Shown: in pieces, positions 44,687-55,112 of the stretch
How positions within the stretch are numbered: the first letter of the stretch is position 1
Layout of the letters: every line of letters begins with the position of its first letter
NCBI GenBank assembly: GCA_963772225.1
Contig: CAVYWD010000005.1
Coordinates: forward strand, 310,001 to 374,000
DNA length: 64,000 nucleotides
Reading direction: 5' to 3'
DNA from: CAVYWD01 sp963772225
Lineage (GTDB): Bacteria > Myxococcota > Myxococcia > Myxococcales > UBA5297
Position numbers and translations under genes: made by a program
Notes under the pieces: generated by a model
What the model saw: the letters and a program-made list of their open reading frames with translations, nothing else
Told to the model about the DNA's origin: nothing
Database searches by the model: none

Positions 44687-47275
44687 CTACTGCGCCGTGA
44701 CGGTCACGTCATCGAGGTAGATGTCGTTGCCGTAGGCGCTGATGCCGAGGAACGCTACCCGGAGGCTGGACTGGCCCTTGTAGGCGCTCAGGTCGACGCT
44801 CGCCTGCGTCCAGCCGGTGGTCGCGCTATAGCGCGAGATCGCGGAGCCGACGCTGGTCCAGGTCGAGCCGTTGGTCGAGACCTGTACCTGGACCCGGTCG
44901 TTGTCCGTGGAGTAGCCGGTGTCGTGGTACATCCAGAATTTCAGCGTCGCCGTGGTGTAGCTGCTCGCGATGGCGAAGCCCGATGACCGATAGAGCCGGG
45001 TCTGGCTTCCCGACGCCGAGGTGTACGAGTTGAAGTCGGCGAGCTTGCTGCCGCCGTGCGGCGAGACGCTGGGGTGCGAGCCCTTGCTCGCCATCGTCCA
45101 CGCGCCGGCGGAGCCCGAGACCTGTGCGGTGGACCACCCGGTGCTCTCGAAGCCGTCGCTGAAGAGGGTGACGGGCCCGCCGCTCGAGGAGGTCACCGTG
45201 AGCGCGACCGAGGCGGTGTGGGTCTTGCCGCCGCCCGTGGCAGTGACGGTGACCGTGTAGGACCCGGTCGCGGTCGACGAGCCGACGCTCAGCCCGAGCG
45301 TCGAGGTCCCGGACCCGGGAGCCGCGATGGAAGTGGCGCTGAGCGTCGCCGTGGCGCCGGTCGGCAGGCCCGAGGCCGTCAGCGACACCGCGTTGCTGAA
45401 GCCGCCCGTGACCGCGGTGGTGAGGGTGACCGAGCCAGAGCCGCCCTGAACCACCGACAGCGACACCGGCGAGGCCGAGAGGCTGAAGTCGGGTGTGGTC
45501 GCCGTGGCCCAGTTGTTCACCAGGGCGTTGGCGTCGACCGAGCCCAGGCCCGTGGCGAGGTCATAGCCGGTCGTGCAGCTGTAGCCGGTGGTCCCGGGGA
45601 CGGTGTTGCTGCCGCTGGTGATGTCGTGGAAGACGGCCGTCCCGCCCGAGTACTGGGCCGCGCCCAGCTGGTAGAAGCGCGGGTTTGCGTTGCCCTGCTT
45701 GGTCCCGGTCTTCTGGTTGATCAGCGCCATGAGGCCTGCGAACGACGGCGAAGAGGCCGAGGTCCCGCCGATGGCGTAGAGGGCGCCCTGCGTCTCGACG
45801 AGGTAGCCGTCGTGGCCCGCCGCCGTGAGGGAGACGTCGGGGATGTCGCGCTTGCCGTCGGCCGGCACGCCCGTGGCCACCTGCCACGAGGGCTTGCTGT
45901 AAAGGGAGGACGCGCCGCCGCTGGTCGCCCACAGGCCCGAGCCGCCGGAGACGCTGCCGCTCTCGTTCCAGGCGACCTCCGGGATGTAGCTGAGCGCCGA
46001 GATGTCGGAGCCGCTGTCGCTGGTGGCCCAGTAGGTTCCGGAACCTTCGTTGAACTGCGTGCCGCCGACCGCGACGTTGTAGGGCGTAGAGGCGAGGCCC
46101 GAGACGGCCCGGCCCGAGCCCGAGGAGTCGCTGCCGCCGTTGCAGCCCGCGGCGCCGCTGTCGCCGGAGGAGACGAAGGCGGTGATGCCCTGCGTGGCGG
46201 CCTGCGACCAGAGGTTGTTGTAGAAGGTGTTCTCCGAGCTGCCCATGTCCGACTCGCACTGGCCGAAGCTGGTGCTCATGACCGGCGCGACGTTGTTGTT
46301 GACGATGTACTGGGCGGAGAGGTCCACGCCGTCGGTGGACGAGGTCGATTTCGAGACCACGAACTTGACCGTCGCATTCTTGGCGACGGCGCCCGACCAC
46401 TCGACGTCGAGGTCCGCTTCGCCGTCCTCGTCGGCGCCCAGGTCGCCGGGGTCCGTTCCGTTGAGCACGACCTGGGGCGAGTTCGCGGGCAGCCCCATGG
46501 TGCTGCGAAATTTGGTCCAGTTCGTGGCCGAGGGATGCGTGCGGGCCACGATGGCGATGGTCTGCCCGGTGCCGTCGATGCCCGCCGAGTAGAGCGCGTT
46601 GAGGTTGTAGATGATGGCGAAGTCGCCGGGCGACATGGTGTGGCCGGACGAGGTCGTGTGCTCCGGCTGCAGGGCCGCCTGAAGCTCGGCCTCGCTCACA
46701 GCCCTGCGGCCCGAGTTCATGGCCTGACGCGGGAAGTCGTGGAGCGAGACCACGCCGGCCACCACCGGCGAGAGCTCGGCCGGAACGGACGGGTCGACCG
46801 CGTTGGCGTGCCGCAGCACTCCGCCGACCAGGTAGTTGCGCATCTGCGTCCGGAAGGCGGTCTCCACCTGCCCAGCGGTGCCCGAGAAGTTGACCCAGGT
46901 GCCGCCCCGGGCGACTTCGTCGATTCGGAAGCCCTGGGCGGTGAGCCACGCGGTCACCCGGGCGAGGTCGGAAGCGCTCGGGCCGAACTGCGCGCCGAAT
47001 TCCTCCGGCGTGAGCCAGCGGTGGTAATTGGGAGACGCAGGGTCCTGCTGCTGGGAGAGGAGCTGCTCGAGCTGGGCCTTTTTGTCGTCGGCGATCCGGA
47101 GCGCGAGGACCATCCGGTCCATCGCGAGCGACTTGTCCGTCGCGCCGGACTCGAATTCGGCCCGAGCCAGCGGGTGTGTGTTGCCGTTGAGCACCACCGC
47201 TTCGTCGGCGGGCGCGACCCGTCCAACGCCGCAGGCGGCGAGGCTCAGGAGCGCTGCCAAAACGGTATTACGCAT
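44687..47275 (-). CDS. Secreted serine-carboxyl protease (sedolisin, S53) with a C-terminal galactose-binding-like domain
   Basis: An 862-residue pre-pro-protease; ATG 47275 is chosen for the perfect AGGAGGTGAC. The signal has a lipobox-like end (ALLSLAAC-GVG). Pro-kumamolisin domain about 20-190: SPNYHRWLTPEEFGAQFGP and GTWVNFSGTAGQVETAFRT. The catalytic domain carries the Glu/Asp pair in DGEADLDVEWS (about 288), the oxyanion Asp in VSSGDSGAAGC and the nucleophile Ser in IGGTSASSPSFAG (about 505). A Ca-binding aspartate region follows near VFHDITSG. Then come a beta-sandwich (about 595-690, Ser/Thr/Gly rich) and a C-terminal jelly-roll-like domain (WMYHDTGYSTDNDRVQVQVS). It is an acid-active endopeptidase typical of predatory, nutrient-scavenging myxobacteria. 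Confidence 0.9.
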   Translation of the reverse strand: MRNTVLAALLSLAACGVGRVAPADEAVVLNGNTHPLARAEFESGATDKSLAMDRMVLALRIADDKKAQLEQLLSQQQDPASPNYHRWLTPEEFGAQFGPSASDLARVTAWLTAQGFRIDEVARGGTWVNFSGTAGQVETAFRTQMRNYLVGGVLRHANAVDPSVPAELSPVVAGVVSLHDFPRQAMNSGRRAVSEAELQAALQPEHTTSSGHTMSPGDFAIIYNLNALYSAGIDGTGQTIAIVARTHPSATNWTKFRSTMGLPANSPQVVLNGTDPGDLGADEDGEADLDVEWSGAVAKNATVKFVVSKSTSSTDGVDLSAQYIVNNNVAPVMSTSFGQCESDMGSSENTFYNNLWSQAATQGITAFVSSGDSGAAGCNGGSDSSGSGRAVSGLASTPYNVAVGGTQFNEGSGTYWATSDSGSDISALSYIPEVAWNESGSVSGGSGLWATSGGASSLYSKPSWQVATGVPADGKRDIPDVSLTAAGHDGYLVETQGALYAIGGTSASSPSFAGLMALINQKTGTKQGNANPRFYQLGAAQYSGGTAVFHDITSGSNTVPGTTGYSCTTGYDLATGLGSVDANALVNNWATATTPDFSLSASPVSLSVVQGGSGSVTLTTAVTGGFSNAVSLTASGLPTGATATLSATSIAAPGSGTSTLGLSVGSSTATGSYTVTVTATGGGKTHTASVALTVTSSSGGPVTLFSDGFESTGWSTAQVSGSAGAWTMASKGSHPSVSPHGGSKLADFNSYTSASGSQTRLYRSSGFAIASSYTTATLKFWMYHDTGYSTDNDRVQVQVSTNGSTWTSVGSAISRYSATTGWTQASVDLSAYKGQSSLRVAFLGISAYGNDIYLDDVTVTAQ

Positions 47276-47394
47276 GTCACCTCCTAGAGGAAAAGGCACA
47301 AGGTCAGCGACAACCGCGAATGACAATGGGCCGGAGAAGCGAAAATTGCGCCTCGCCGGATGTTGAACGATTACGTCAGATCGAGCAGATGGAG

Positions 47395-47424
47395 TTCTTA
47401 GTCAGCCCGAGCGAACTGCGTCAA
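47395..47424 (-). promoter_or_regulatory. Possible promoter of the protease gene
   Basis: On the reverse strand, TTGACG (47424-47419) is followed after 18 bases by TAAGAA (47400-47395), about 120 bases upstream of the ATG in a locally AT-richer stretch. The match is moderate. The rest of 47276-47631 holds no supported gene. Confidence 0.35.
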
Positions 47425-47631
47425 GCAGAAGCGACTCGCCCTTTCAAAAGGTCGGTGTCGCCCGGTTGACCACACATCGACTTGGATGCCGACGAATGGA
47501 ACGGGACGTATGGGTCGAATTCGCTCTTGGGACGTGCTGCGAGAAAGAATTTCCTTGGCGAAGAAATCTCGCGCAGAGTGGCAAATTCTCGAGTCATCGG
47601 GCCCGAAGGCTTCAGGAGCCGAGCGGCGCGC

Positions 47632-48990
47632 TCAGGTCGGCGCGCGCTCCGGCTCGCCGCCGTCGAAAGCGGCGGGGAGCTCGACGGCGACCTGCGCGCC
47701 TCCCTCGGGGAGGTTGGAGCGAAACATTCGGCCGCGGTTGGCGGTCACGATCTGCTCCACGCTGTGCAGGCCGAGGCCCGTGCCATTTCGTTTGGTGGTG
47801 GTGAAGGCCGGAGCGGGGCCTTCGAGCAGGTGCGGGGGAAAGCCGGGGCCGTCGTCGCGGACCTCGATTCGAGCCGCCCCCGGGACGAGGCGGAGGGCGA
47901 CGAAAACCTTGCGGGCCGCGCTCCGGCCGTCGCCCTCGCAGGCGTTGATCACCAGGTTGTCCACGATGCGGTGCGCGCTCACGGTCCCGCCGTACAAAGG
48001 CACGTCGACCGCTGCCTCGGGCGCCTGCAGGGCGAGCTCGACGCCCGGAAACCGGGCCCGTGCCGCCGCGGTGACGGCCTCGGCGAGCGGCGTCAGCGCG
48101 ACGAGCTGGCGACGTGCGGAGGACTCCATGAACCGGCTCAGCCGCTGCAGCTCCTCGAACCCCGTGACCACCACGTCCAGCGAGCGCTTCATGCCCTCCA
48201 AGGTCGAGCGGGTCTCGGGTTGCGCTTCCTGGGCGCCGCCGTCCGACGCGAGCACGCCCAGGAGCTTGGCGTGGCAGACGACCGCGGTCAGCGCGTTGCG
48301 CATGTCGTGGTTCCACTGCGCCACCTGCTCGAGGGAGCCTGCGAGGCGGTCGGCCCGGATCGAGTGCTCCCAGACCAGCTGCGACTGGATGGCGGCGCGC
48401 AGCCGCTCCGACTCGTCGCGCCCGCGGTTCATGGCGCAGGTGAACTCGCCGATCAGCGCCGCGAGGATGGCCGAGCCGACCCCGGCGACGGTGAGGACCG
48501 CGACGTGCTGCCACGTCGGAGCCAGATAGAGGCCCAGGGCGACGGCCGCGGCGTCCGCGGCGGAGACGAACGGAAAGCGGAAGCCCGAGCGGTAGAAGTA
48601 GCCGTGCGCCGCGGCCACCGTGAGGAGCCACGGCGAGAAGAGCACCGCGCCGATGAGCGAGGAGTTGACCACCAGCAAGACGCAGAAGAGCAGGAGCAGA
48701 AACGAGCAGAAGAGCGAGCAGAGCCCGTTGAGGCGCGCCTGCGAGCGGTCGACGAACCGGCCGCGAATCCCCCCGACCAGAAGGGGCGCGAGGTACGCGG
48801 CGACGGCCGGCCAGGGCCGAAGCTGGAAGAGCGGAGCGGAGAAGGGTACCCAGGCGCCGAAGGCGATGCCGATGGCGGCCACCACCGTGTTCCCGCCCAC
48901 GATCTTCGGACCCCACACCTGGCGGAGGACCTCGTACGGCGGGAACGCCCGGGTCCATTCGTCGAATCTGCGTCGGAGCAAAGTGAGCAA
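47632..48990 (-). CDS. Membrane sensor histidine kinase
   Basis: A 452-residue protein. Residues about 35-190 contain about five or six TM helices (VVAAIGIAFGAWVPFSAPLF, LFCSFLLLLFCVLLVVNSSL, VAVLTVAGVGSAILAALIGE) with little periplasmic sequence. The dimerisation/phosphoacceptor region has WNHDMRNALTAVVCH (His about 228). The ATPase domain has an N-box in RIVDNLVINACEGD (about 340), G1 in VRDDGPGFPPHL and G2 in NGTGLGLHSVEQI. All catalytic boxes are intact. It autophosphorylates on His and passes phosphate to a response regulator not encoded next to it (orphan). TTG 48990 has no ribosome site, so the true start may be internal. Confidence 0.8.
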   Translation of the reverse strand: MLTLLRRRFDEWTRAFPPYEVLRQVWGPKIVGGNTVVAAIGIAFGAWVPFSAPLFQLRPWPAVAAYLAPLLVGGIRGRFVDRSQARLNGLCSLFCSFLLLLFCVLLVVNSSLIGAVLFSPWLLTVAAAHGYFYRSGFRFPFVSAADAAAVALGLYLAPTWQHVAVLTVAGVGSAILAALIGEFTCAMNRGRDESERLRAAIQSQLVWEHSIRADRLAGSLEQVAQWNHDMRNALTAVVCHAKLLGVLASDGGAQEAQPETRSTLEGMKRSLDVVVTGFEELQRLSRFMESSARRQLVALTPLAEAVTAAARARFPGVELALQAPEAAVDVPLYGGTVSAHRIVDNLVINACEGDGRSAARKVFVALRLVPGAARIEVRDDGPGFPPHLLEGPAPAFTTTKRNGTGLGLHSVEQIVTANRGRMFRSNLPEGGAQVAVELPAAFDGGEPERAPT

Positions 48991-49060
48991 GGCAGGGCGG
49001 GTCGTTCGGTGCTTCGGCGGGGGGCGGAGCGGCTCTCCAGGGGGTTTCAGCTCGAGGCCC

Positions 49061-49216
49061 TCAGGGCTGGCGACGCGCCGGCGCGGATCTCTCGCGCTCG
49101 ACCCGGGCGGGCAGCGCCCGACGGGCGTGAGCCCGCTGGGCCTCGACCGCGACCCTCCCCCGCGAGAGCGGCTGTCGCCCCCGCTCGCGCGCGGACTGGG
49201 CTGGCTTCTCGGTCAT
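49061..49216 (-). CDS. Possible 51-residue Arg-rich small protein
   Basis: On the reverse strand, ATG 49216 follows GGGAGAG at good spacing. It reads TEKPAQSARERGRQPLSRGR then VAVEAQRAHARRALPARVER to a stop at 49061. The composition is strongly basic with no hydrophobic core. It may be a real small nucleic-acid-binding protein upstream of the kinase, or a chance frame in GC-rich DNA. It is the only candidate in the 357-base gap between the kinase and the FHA gene. Confidence 0.3.
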   Translation of the reverse strand: MTEKPAQSARERGRQPLSRGRVAVEAQRAHARRALPARVERERSAPARRQP

Positions 49217-49347
49217 GCACTCTCCCGACTCCGCGCTTTGGGCGATTTCGTCTGGCAGAGCCGCGAGTGAATACGATGGGTCCGCCTCGGGCGAACGCAA
49301 TTTCGCGCAGCCCGAGGCGAGGACCCGGGCCAACTTTCGCCTGTTCG

Positions 49348-49860
49348 CTATTGTGTGACTCGAAACACCAAAACCTGCGAGCCGATGCGAATCCGGTCGC
49401 CCGACCGCAAGCTCACGCGCTCGACGCGGCGCTCGTTGACGTAGGTGCCGTTGTGCAATCGAAGGTCTTCCAAGAAGAATCGGCCCTGGGAGAAGAGGAC
49501 GGCCGCGTGCTCGCGGCTGACCTCTGCGTTCCAGGGCAGAACCAGGTCCGCGCCGCTGGAGACTCGGCCGATGACGGTCACCGTCTTGGCCAGCCGGCAG
49601 GGGGCCCCACCGGCGTCGTCGAACTCCAGGGCCGCGTCCACGTCCGGCGGCAGCGGCCCCAACGCCGTGCTGGCCAGGGTGGGCCCTTCTTCCCTTGGCA
49701 CCATCGCCAGGGAGGCAGGCGGCGCCGAGGAGCGCTTCGTGCGGACGTCTCTCCCGCCGCCCTCCTCGAAGGGGCCGAGGCGGTCGAGGGCCTCCAAGTC
49801 ATCGCCCTCCGCCGGCTGCGCCGCGGTCAAAGAAGGCTGGTCAGGGGCATTCGGTGCCAT
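49348..49860 (-). CDS. FHA-domain protein
   Basis: A 170-residue soluble protein. A disordered N-terminus (about 1-65) contains several Ser and Thr (TKRSSAPPASLAMV) that could be kinase targets. It is followed by a middle linker and a C-terminal FHA domain with all landmarks: TVIGRVSSGADLVLP, SREHAAVLF and HNGTYVNERRVE. FHA domains bind phosphothreonine. A Ser/Thr kinase is encoded 2.6 kb away, a possible partner. Divergent from the arginine-deiminase-like gene. Confidence 0.85.
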   Translation of the reverse strand: MAPNAPDQPSLTAAQPAEGDDLEALDRLGPFEEGGGRDVRTKRSSAPPASLAMVPREEGPTLASTALGPLPPDVDAALEFDDAGGAPCRLAKTVTVIGRVSSGADLVLPWNAEVSREHAAVLFSQGRFFLEDLRLHNGTYVNERRVERVSLRSGDRIRIGSQVLVFRVTQ

Positions 49861-49987
49861 GGCGACATTTTACGCTTGCCCCGCCGGGGGCGCATCATGG
49901 GTCCAGGCCGCGGCCTCTGCGCCGTGGGTTTCGCTCCGACAAAGGTGTGGCTTCGCGCCGCGAGTTGAGGCAGTTCTCTCAAGGGCC

Positions 49988-51251
49988 ATGGTTCACGTCA
50001 CTTCCGAAGTGGGGCGGCTGCGGCGGGTGCTCGTCCACGAGCCGGGGCCCGAAGTGGACCTGATGGTCCCGGCCATGATGGAGGAGCTGCTCTTCGACGA
50101 CATCCTCTTCGGCGACCGCGCCCGGGACGAGCACCGAAGGCTCCGGCGGCTTCTGCAAATCTTGGGGGTCGAGGTGGTCGAGGCCAACCGGCTCCTCGAG
50201 GAGGTGCTGGCGCTGCCCCAGGCCCGCGCCTTCCTGTCCGGCGTGCTCTCGCAGGAGGCCGGCCCGGAGCTCGAGGCGGACTTCGCGGAGCTGAGCCCGG
50301 GCGAGCTCGTGTCGATGCTCGTCTGCGGCCGCCGCCACCCGGAGACCTCCGGCCGGAACGCGGTGCACGACCTCTACCGCATCTCGCCGCTCGCCAACTG
50401 GTGCTTCCAGCGCGACCCGCAATTCGTCGTCGGCGACGCGGTCATCTTCGCCGCCATGGCCACGCCGGCACGCTGGCGCGAGGCGCTGCTCTCCCGGGCG
50501 CTGTTCAACTTCCACTCGGACCTCTGCCAGGTCGCCGCCCGGCTCGACCCCCTCCACGCAGACGCCGAGCGGCCGCTCTTCCTGGGCCTGGACCGGCCCC
50601 GTCTCGAGGGCGGCAATCTGCTCGTGCTCTCGCGAGACGTGGTCGCGGTGGGCATCTCCGAGCGAACCAACCTCGTGGCGCTGAACCGCCTGCTCCGGCC
50701 GCTCCAGCAGCTGGAGGGTGGGCCGCGCTACTTGCTGGTGGTGCACCTGCCCAAGGGCCGGGCCTTCATGCACCTGGACACCGTCTTCACGCCGGTGGAC
50801 GTGGACGCGGCGCTGGTCTACCCGCCAGTCTTCGACGGGCCCGAGGCGGCCGAGGTCTACGAGAATCGACCTCCAGTCCGGGCGCCGGGGCCCGGAGTTT
50901 TGCGGGACCCTGAAGCAGGCGCTGCAGAAGCGCGGGCTCGACCTGGAACCGCTCCCGTGCGGCGGAGCCGACCCGGTGAGCCAGCAGCGCGAGCAGTGGA
51001 CCGACGGCGCCAACGCCCTCGCCCTGGCGCCGGGGGTCATCGCGCTCTACGACCGCAACGTGCGCACCGCGGAGGCGCTCAACGCGCAGGGCTTCCGGGT
51101 CGTGGTGGCCGAGGACGTGCTTTTGGGGCGCGCCGAGGTGGACTTGGACGAGCGCCGGCGCACCTGCCTCCTGCTCGCCAGCCACGGAATCGCCCGGGCG
51201 CGCGGCGGCCCGCACTGCCTCACGCACCCGCTCTCGCGCGACAATCTCTAG
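49988..51251 (+). CDS. arcA: Arginine deiminase-like enzyme, frameshifted
   Basis: About 420 residues with one frame correction. Guanidino-group hydrolase landmarks are present in order: LVHEPGPEVDL; NWCFQRDPQFVVG, equivalent to FTRDP; RLEGGNLLVLS; FMHLDTVFTPVD (catalytic His and Asp); and, after the shift, WTDGANALALAPG with the C-terminal catalytic Cys in RGGPHCLTHPL. One base is surplus near 50862-50868 (GAGAATCGACC should be GAGATCGACC). After that the frame reads IDLQSGRRGPEFCGT to a stop at 51249-51251. The enzyme converts arginine to citrulline and ammonia. No arcB or arcC lies nearby, so it may serve nitrogen metabolism or protein arginine turnover instead of ATP generation. Confidence 0.8.
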
Positions 51252-51499
51252 CGAGGCTGCGCCTCAGACCGACGAGCCATGTTGGAGAGGGTGCGGCGCA
51301 GCCTCGCGTCGATAGTTGATAGTCAATGGTTGATAGTTCTCGGCGCAAATCCGGCTCGGCAAAACTTGACTCAAGTGCATCACGTTCGCGCCCTCAAGGC
51401 CTCTAGCGAGGCTGCGCCTCAGACCGACCGGGCATGTTGGAGAGGGCACGGCGCAGCCATCGCGTCGATGGTTGATGGTTCTGCGGGAATTCGGCTCGG
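51245..51499 (+). repeat. Tandem pair of palindromic repeats (two copies)
   Basis: Copy 1 (51245-51359) and copy 2 (51400-51499) share CTCTAGCGAGGCTGCGCC, TCAGACCGAC, GGCATGTTGGAGAGGG-like sequence, GGCGCAGCC and CGCGTCGATxGTTGAT, then CGGCTCGG. Each begins with an inverted repeat: GCGAGGCTGCGCC (51251-51263) pairs perfectly with 51295-51307 in copy 1. Copy 2 (51406-51418 with 51450-51463) has one inserted base. The first copy starts at the stop codon of the deiminase gene. The structure could act as a terminator or RNA-processing element. The whole of 51252-51593 contains no gene. Confidence 0.75.
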
Positions 51500-51593
51500 C
51501 GGAGGACTCGACAGGCGGCGTGCGGTCACCGCGGCCCGCGAGGCGCTCCCTCGCGGCGAGGTATCATCGGCGCCTTTCGAAGCGGAGGTCTCC

Positions 51594-52334
51594 ATGCGCA
51601 GCCGTTCCACGTCCCTCGGGCTTCTCGCGGCGCTCGCGCTCGCCGGCGCTCCCCAGGTTGCGCGGGCCAAGGACGCCAAGCCTCCCACGCTCGCCGTCCT
51701 GTACTTCGACTACTCGGGCAAGGACGAGGAGCTGGGCCTCTTGCGCAAGGGCCTCGCGCAGATGCTTCTCTCCGACCTCTCGGGCGCGCAGGGCATTCGC
51801 CTGGTCGAGCGGGAGCGGCTCGAAGACGTGCTCTCCGAGCTCAAGCTCGGGCAGAAGGCGGCCTTCGACGCCAAGACCGCGGCGAAGGTCGGCAAGCTCC
51901 TGGGGGCGCAGCACATGGTCCTGGGCAGCTACTTCTCGCTGGGCGGCGTCCTGCGCGCCGACGCGCGGATTGTCGAGGTCGAGACCGGCCGCGTGCTCCG
52001 CTCCGCCGGCGCCAACGGCAAGCCCGACGACTTCCTGAGCGTGGAGCAGAAGCTCAAGGATGCGATCCTGGACTTCATCGCGAGCGGGCTGCCCGCGGCC
52101 CCTGCGCCGGCCGCGCCCGAGAAGGGCGGCGAAGGGGCGGAGGGCGCCGCTCGGCACGCGCGGGTGCTCCCGCCTGCGCAGCTGCGCGTGCACACGGCGG
52201 TGCGCTACGGCAAGGCGCTCGAGGCGGCCGACCTCGGAAAGAAGGAAGAGGCCAAGGCCGAGCTGGCGGCGGTGCTCAAGGAGCAGCCCGACTTCAAGCT
52301 CGCCGCGCTCGACCTGGACAAGCTCATGAAGTGA
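51594..52334 (+). CDS. CsgG/FlgO-like exported protein
   Basis: A 246-residue protein; ATG 51594 has GGAGG at good spacing. A signal peptide (LGLLAALALAGAPQVARA) precedes a CsgG/TolB-N-like domain: TLAVLYFDYSGKDEELGLLR, LSDLSGAQGIRLVERERLED, KLLGAQHMVLGSYFSLGG and VEVETGRVLRS. The C-terminal part is helical with a TPR-like unit (YGKALEAADLGKKEEAKAEL). The family includes periplasmic and outer-membrane secretion or cell-envelope assembly proteins (CsgG, LpoB, FlgO). The partner here is unknown. A single gene; the next gene converges. Confidence 0.75.
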   Translation: MRSRSTSLGLLAALALAGAPQVARAKDAKPPTLAVLYFDYSGKDEELGLLRKGLAQMLLSDLSGAQGIRLVERERLEDVLSELKLGQKAAFDAKTAAKVGKLLGAQHMVLGSYFSLGGVLRADARIVEVETGRVLRSAGANGKPDDFLSVEQKLKDAILDFIASGLPAAPAPAAPEKGGEGAEGAARHARVLPPAQLRVHTAVRYGKALEAADLGKKEEAKAELAAVLKEQPDFKLAALDLDKLMK

Positions 52335-52441
52335 AAGAGTCGCCGCCCGCGCGCTGGAGGGCAGCGGCCCCGATTCTTTCGAGGGGAGGGCGGCGAGCCG
52401 TCGCTCCGAGCGGGCGACGCGGGAGCTTGAGAATCCCGGTT

Positions 52442-54463
<2,022 letters not shown>

Positions 54464-54527
54464 GGCCCCCTTGTGTACCGCCGCCAAACCGAGGGGCGCA
54501 AACGGCAAATCGCGAGGCCGAGCGCCG

Positions 54528-54935
54528 CTACGGCACGTGCACGCGGCCGGCGCTGTCGCCGCTGCCGGTGCCGTGGCAGCTGTTGCAGCCGCCCCGGCTC
54601 GCCGCGGACATGGACGCCGAGGAAGAGCCGCTCGTGAGGGCGATGTTGACCGGGAAGGTGAGCGACTGGCTCGTGAAGAAGTTCCCCACCGAGTTGCTCG
54701 TCAGCGTCACCGTCGCCCCCTTCGAGTCGGTGACGGTGAGGGTAACACCGCTCAGACCGGACGAGGACGCTGTGCCATCGGTGAACACGGTGCCGGCGAG
54801 CGTGAACGCGTTGTTGCCCGAGTTGTGGCAGGAGAGGCAGTCCTCGCCGGGGCGCATGGTCGCGCTGTTATCGTCGGCCCCACAGCCCCAGAGCGCCAGG
54901 GCGAGCAACGTCACGCAGAGAATTCCACGGTTCAT
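54528..54935 (-). CDS. Lipoprotein with two CxxCH heme-binding motifs
   Basis: A 135-residue lipoprotein (lipobox LLALALWGC-GADD). The first heme motif is GEDCLSCHNSG (about residue 35). A beta-sandwich of about 70 residues follows (LSGVTLTVTDSKGATVTLT), then a second heme motif RGGCNSCHGTGSG (about 120). Two CxxCH sites so far apart in a small protein suggest a di-heme c-type cytochrome, anchored at the outer membrane and possibly electron-transferring. A GGGAGG ribosome site at proper spacing favours ATG 54935 over 54944. It lies between the kinase and NDH-2 genes, all on one strand. Confidence 0.75.
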   Translation of the reverse strand: MNRGILCVTLLALALWGCGADDNSATMRPGEDCLSCHNSGNNAFTLAGTVFTDGTASSSGLSGVTLTVTDSKGATVTLTSNSVGNFFTSQSLTFPVNIALTSGSSSASMSAASRGGCNSCHGTGSGDSAGRVHVP

Positions 54936-55112
54936 CCGACACATCCTCCCAAATTTCGCGGCGCCAGACGCGCGGCCGGCAGGCGAGGGGAGCCCGCAGG
55001 AAAGTTTAACAGCATACGGTGGCCTTAGTGCCCAGGCGAGCCAAAGAGCTTCGCGCCGGTGACCTAGGACCCGATGCCTCGAGCTAATTCCAGGACGGAT
55101 ACCGCCTTCTGG

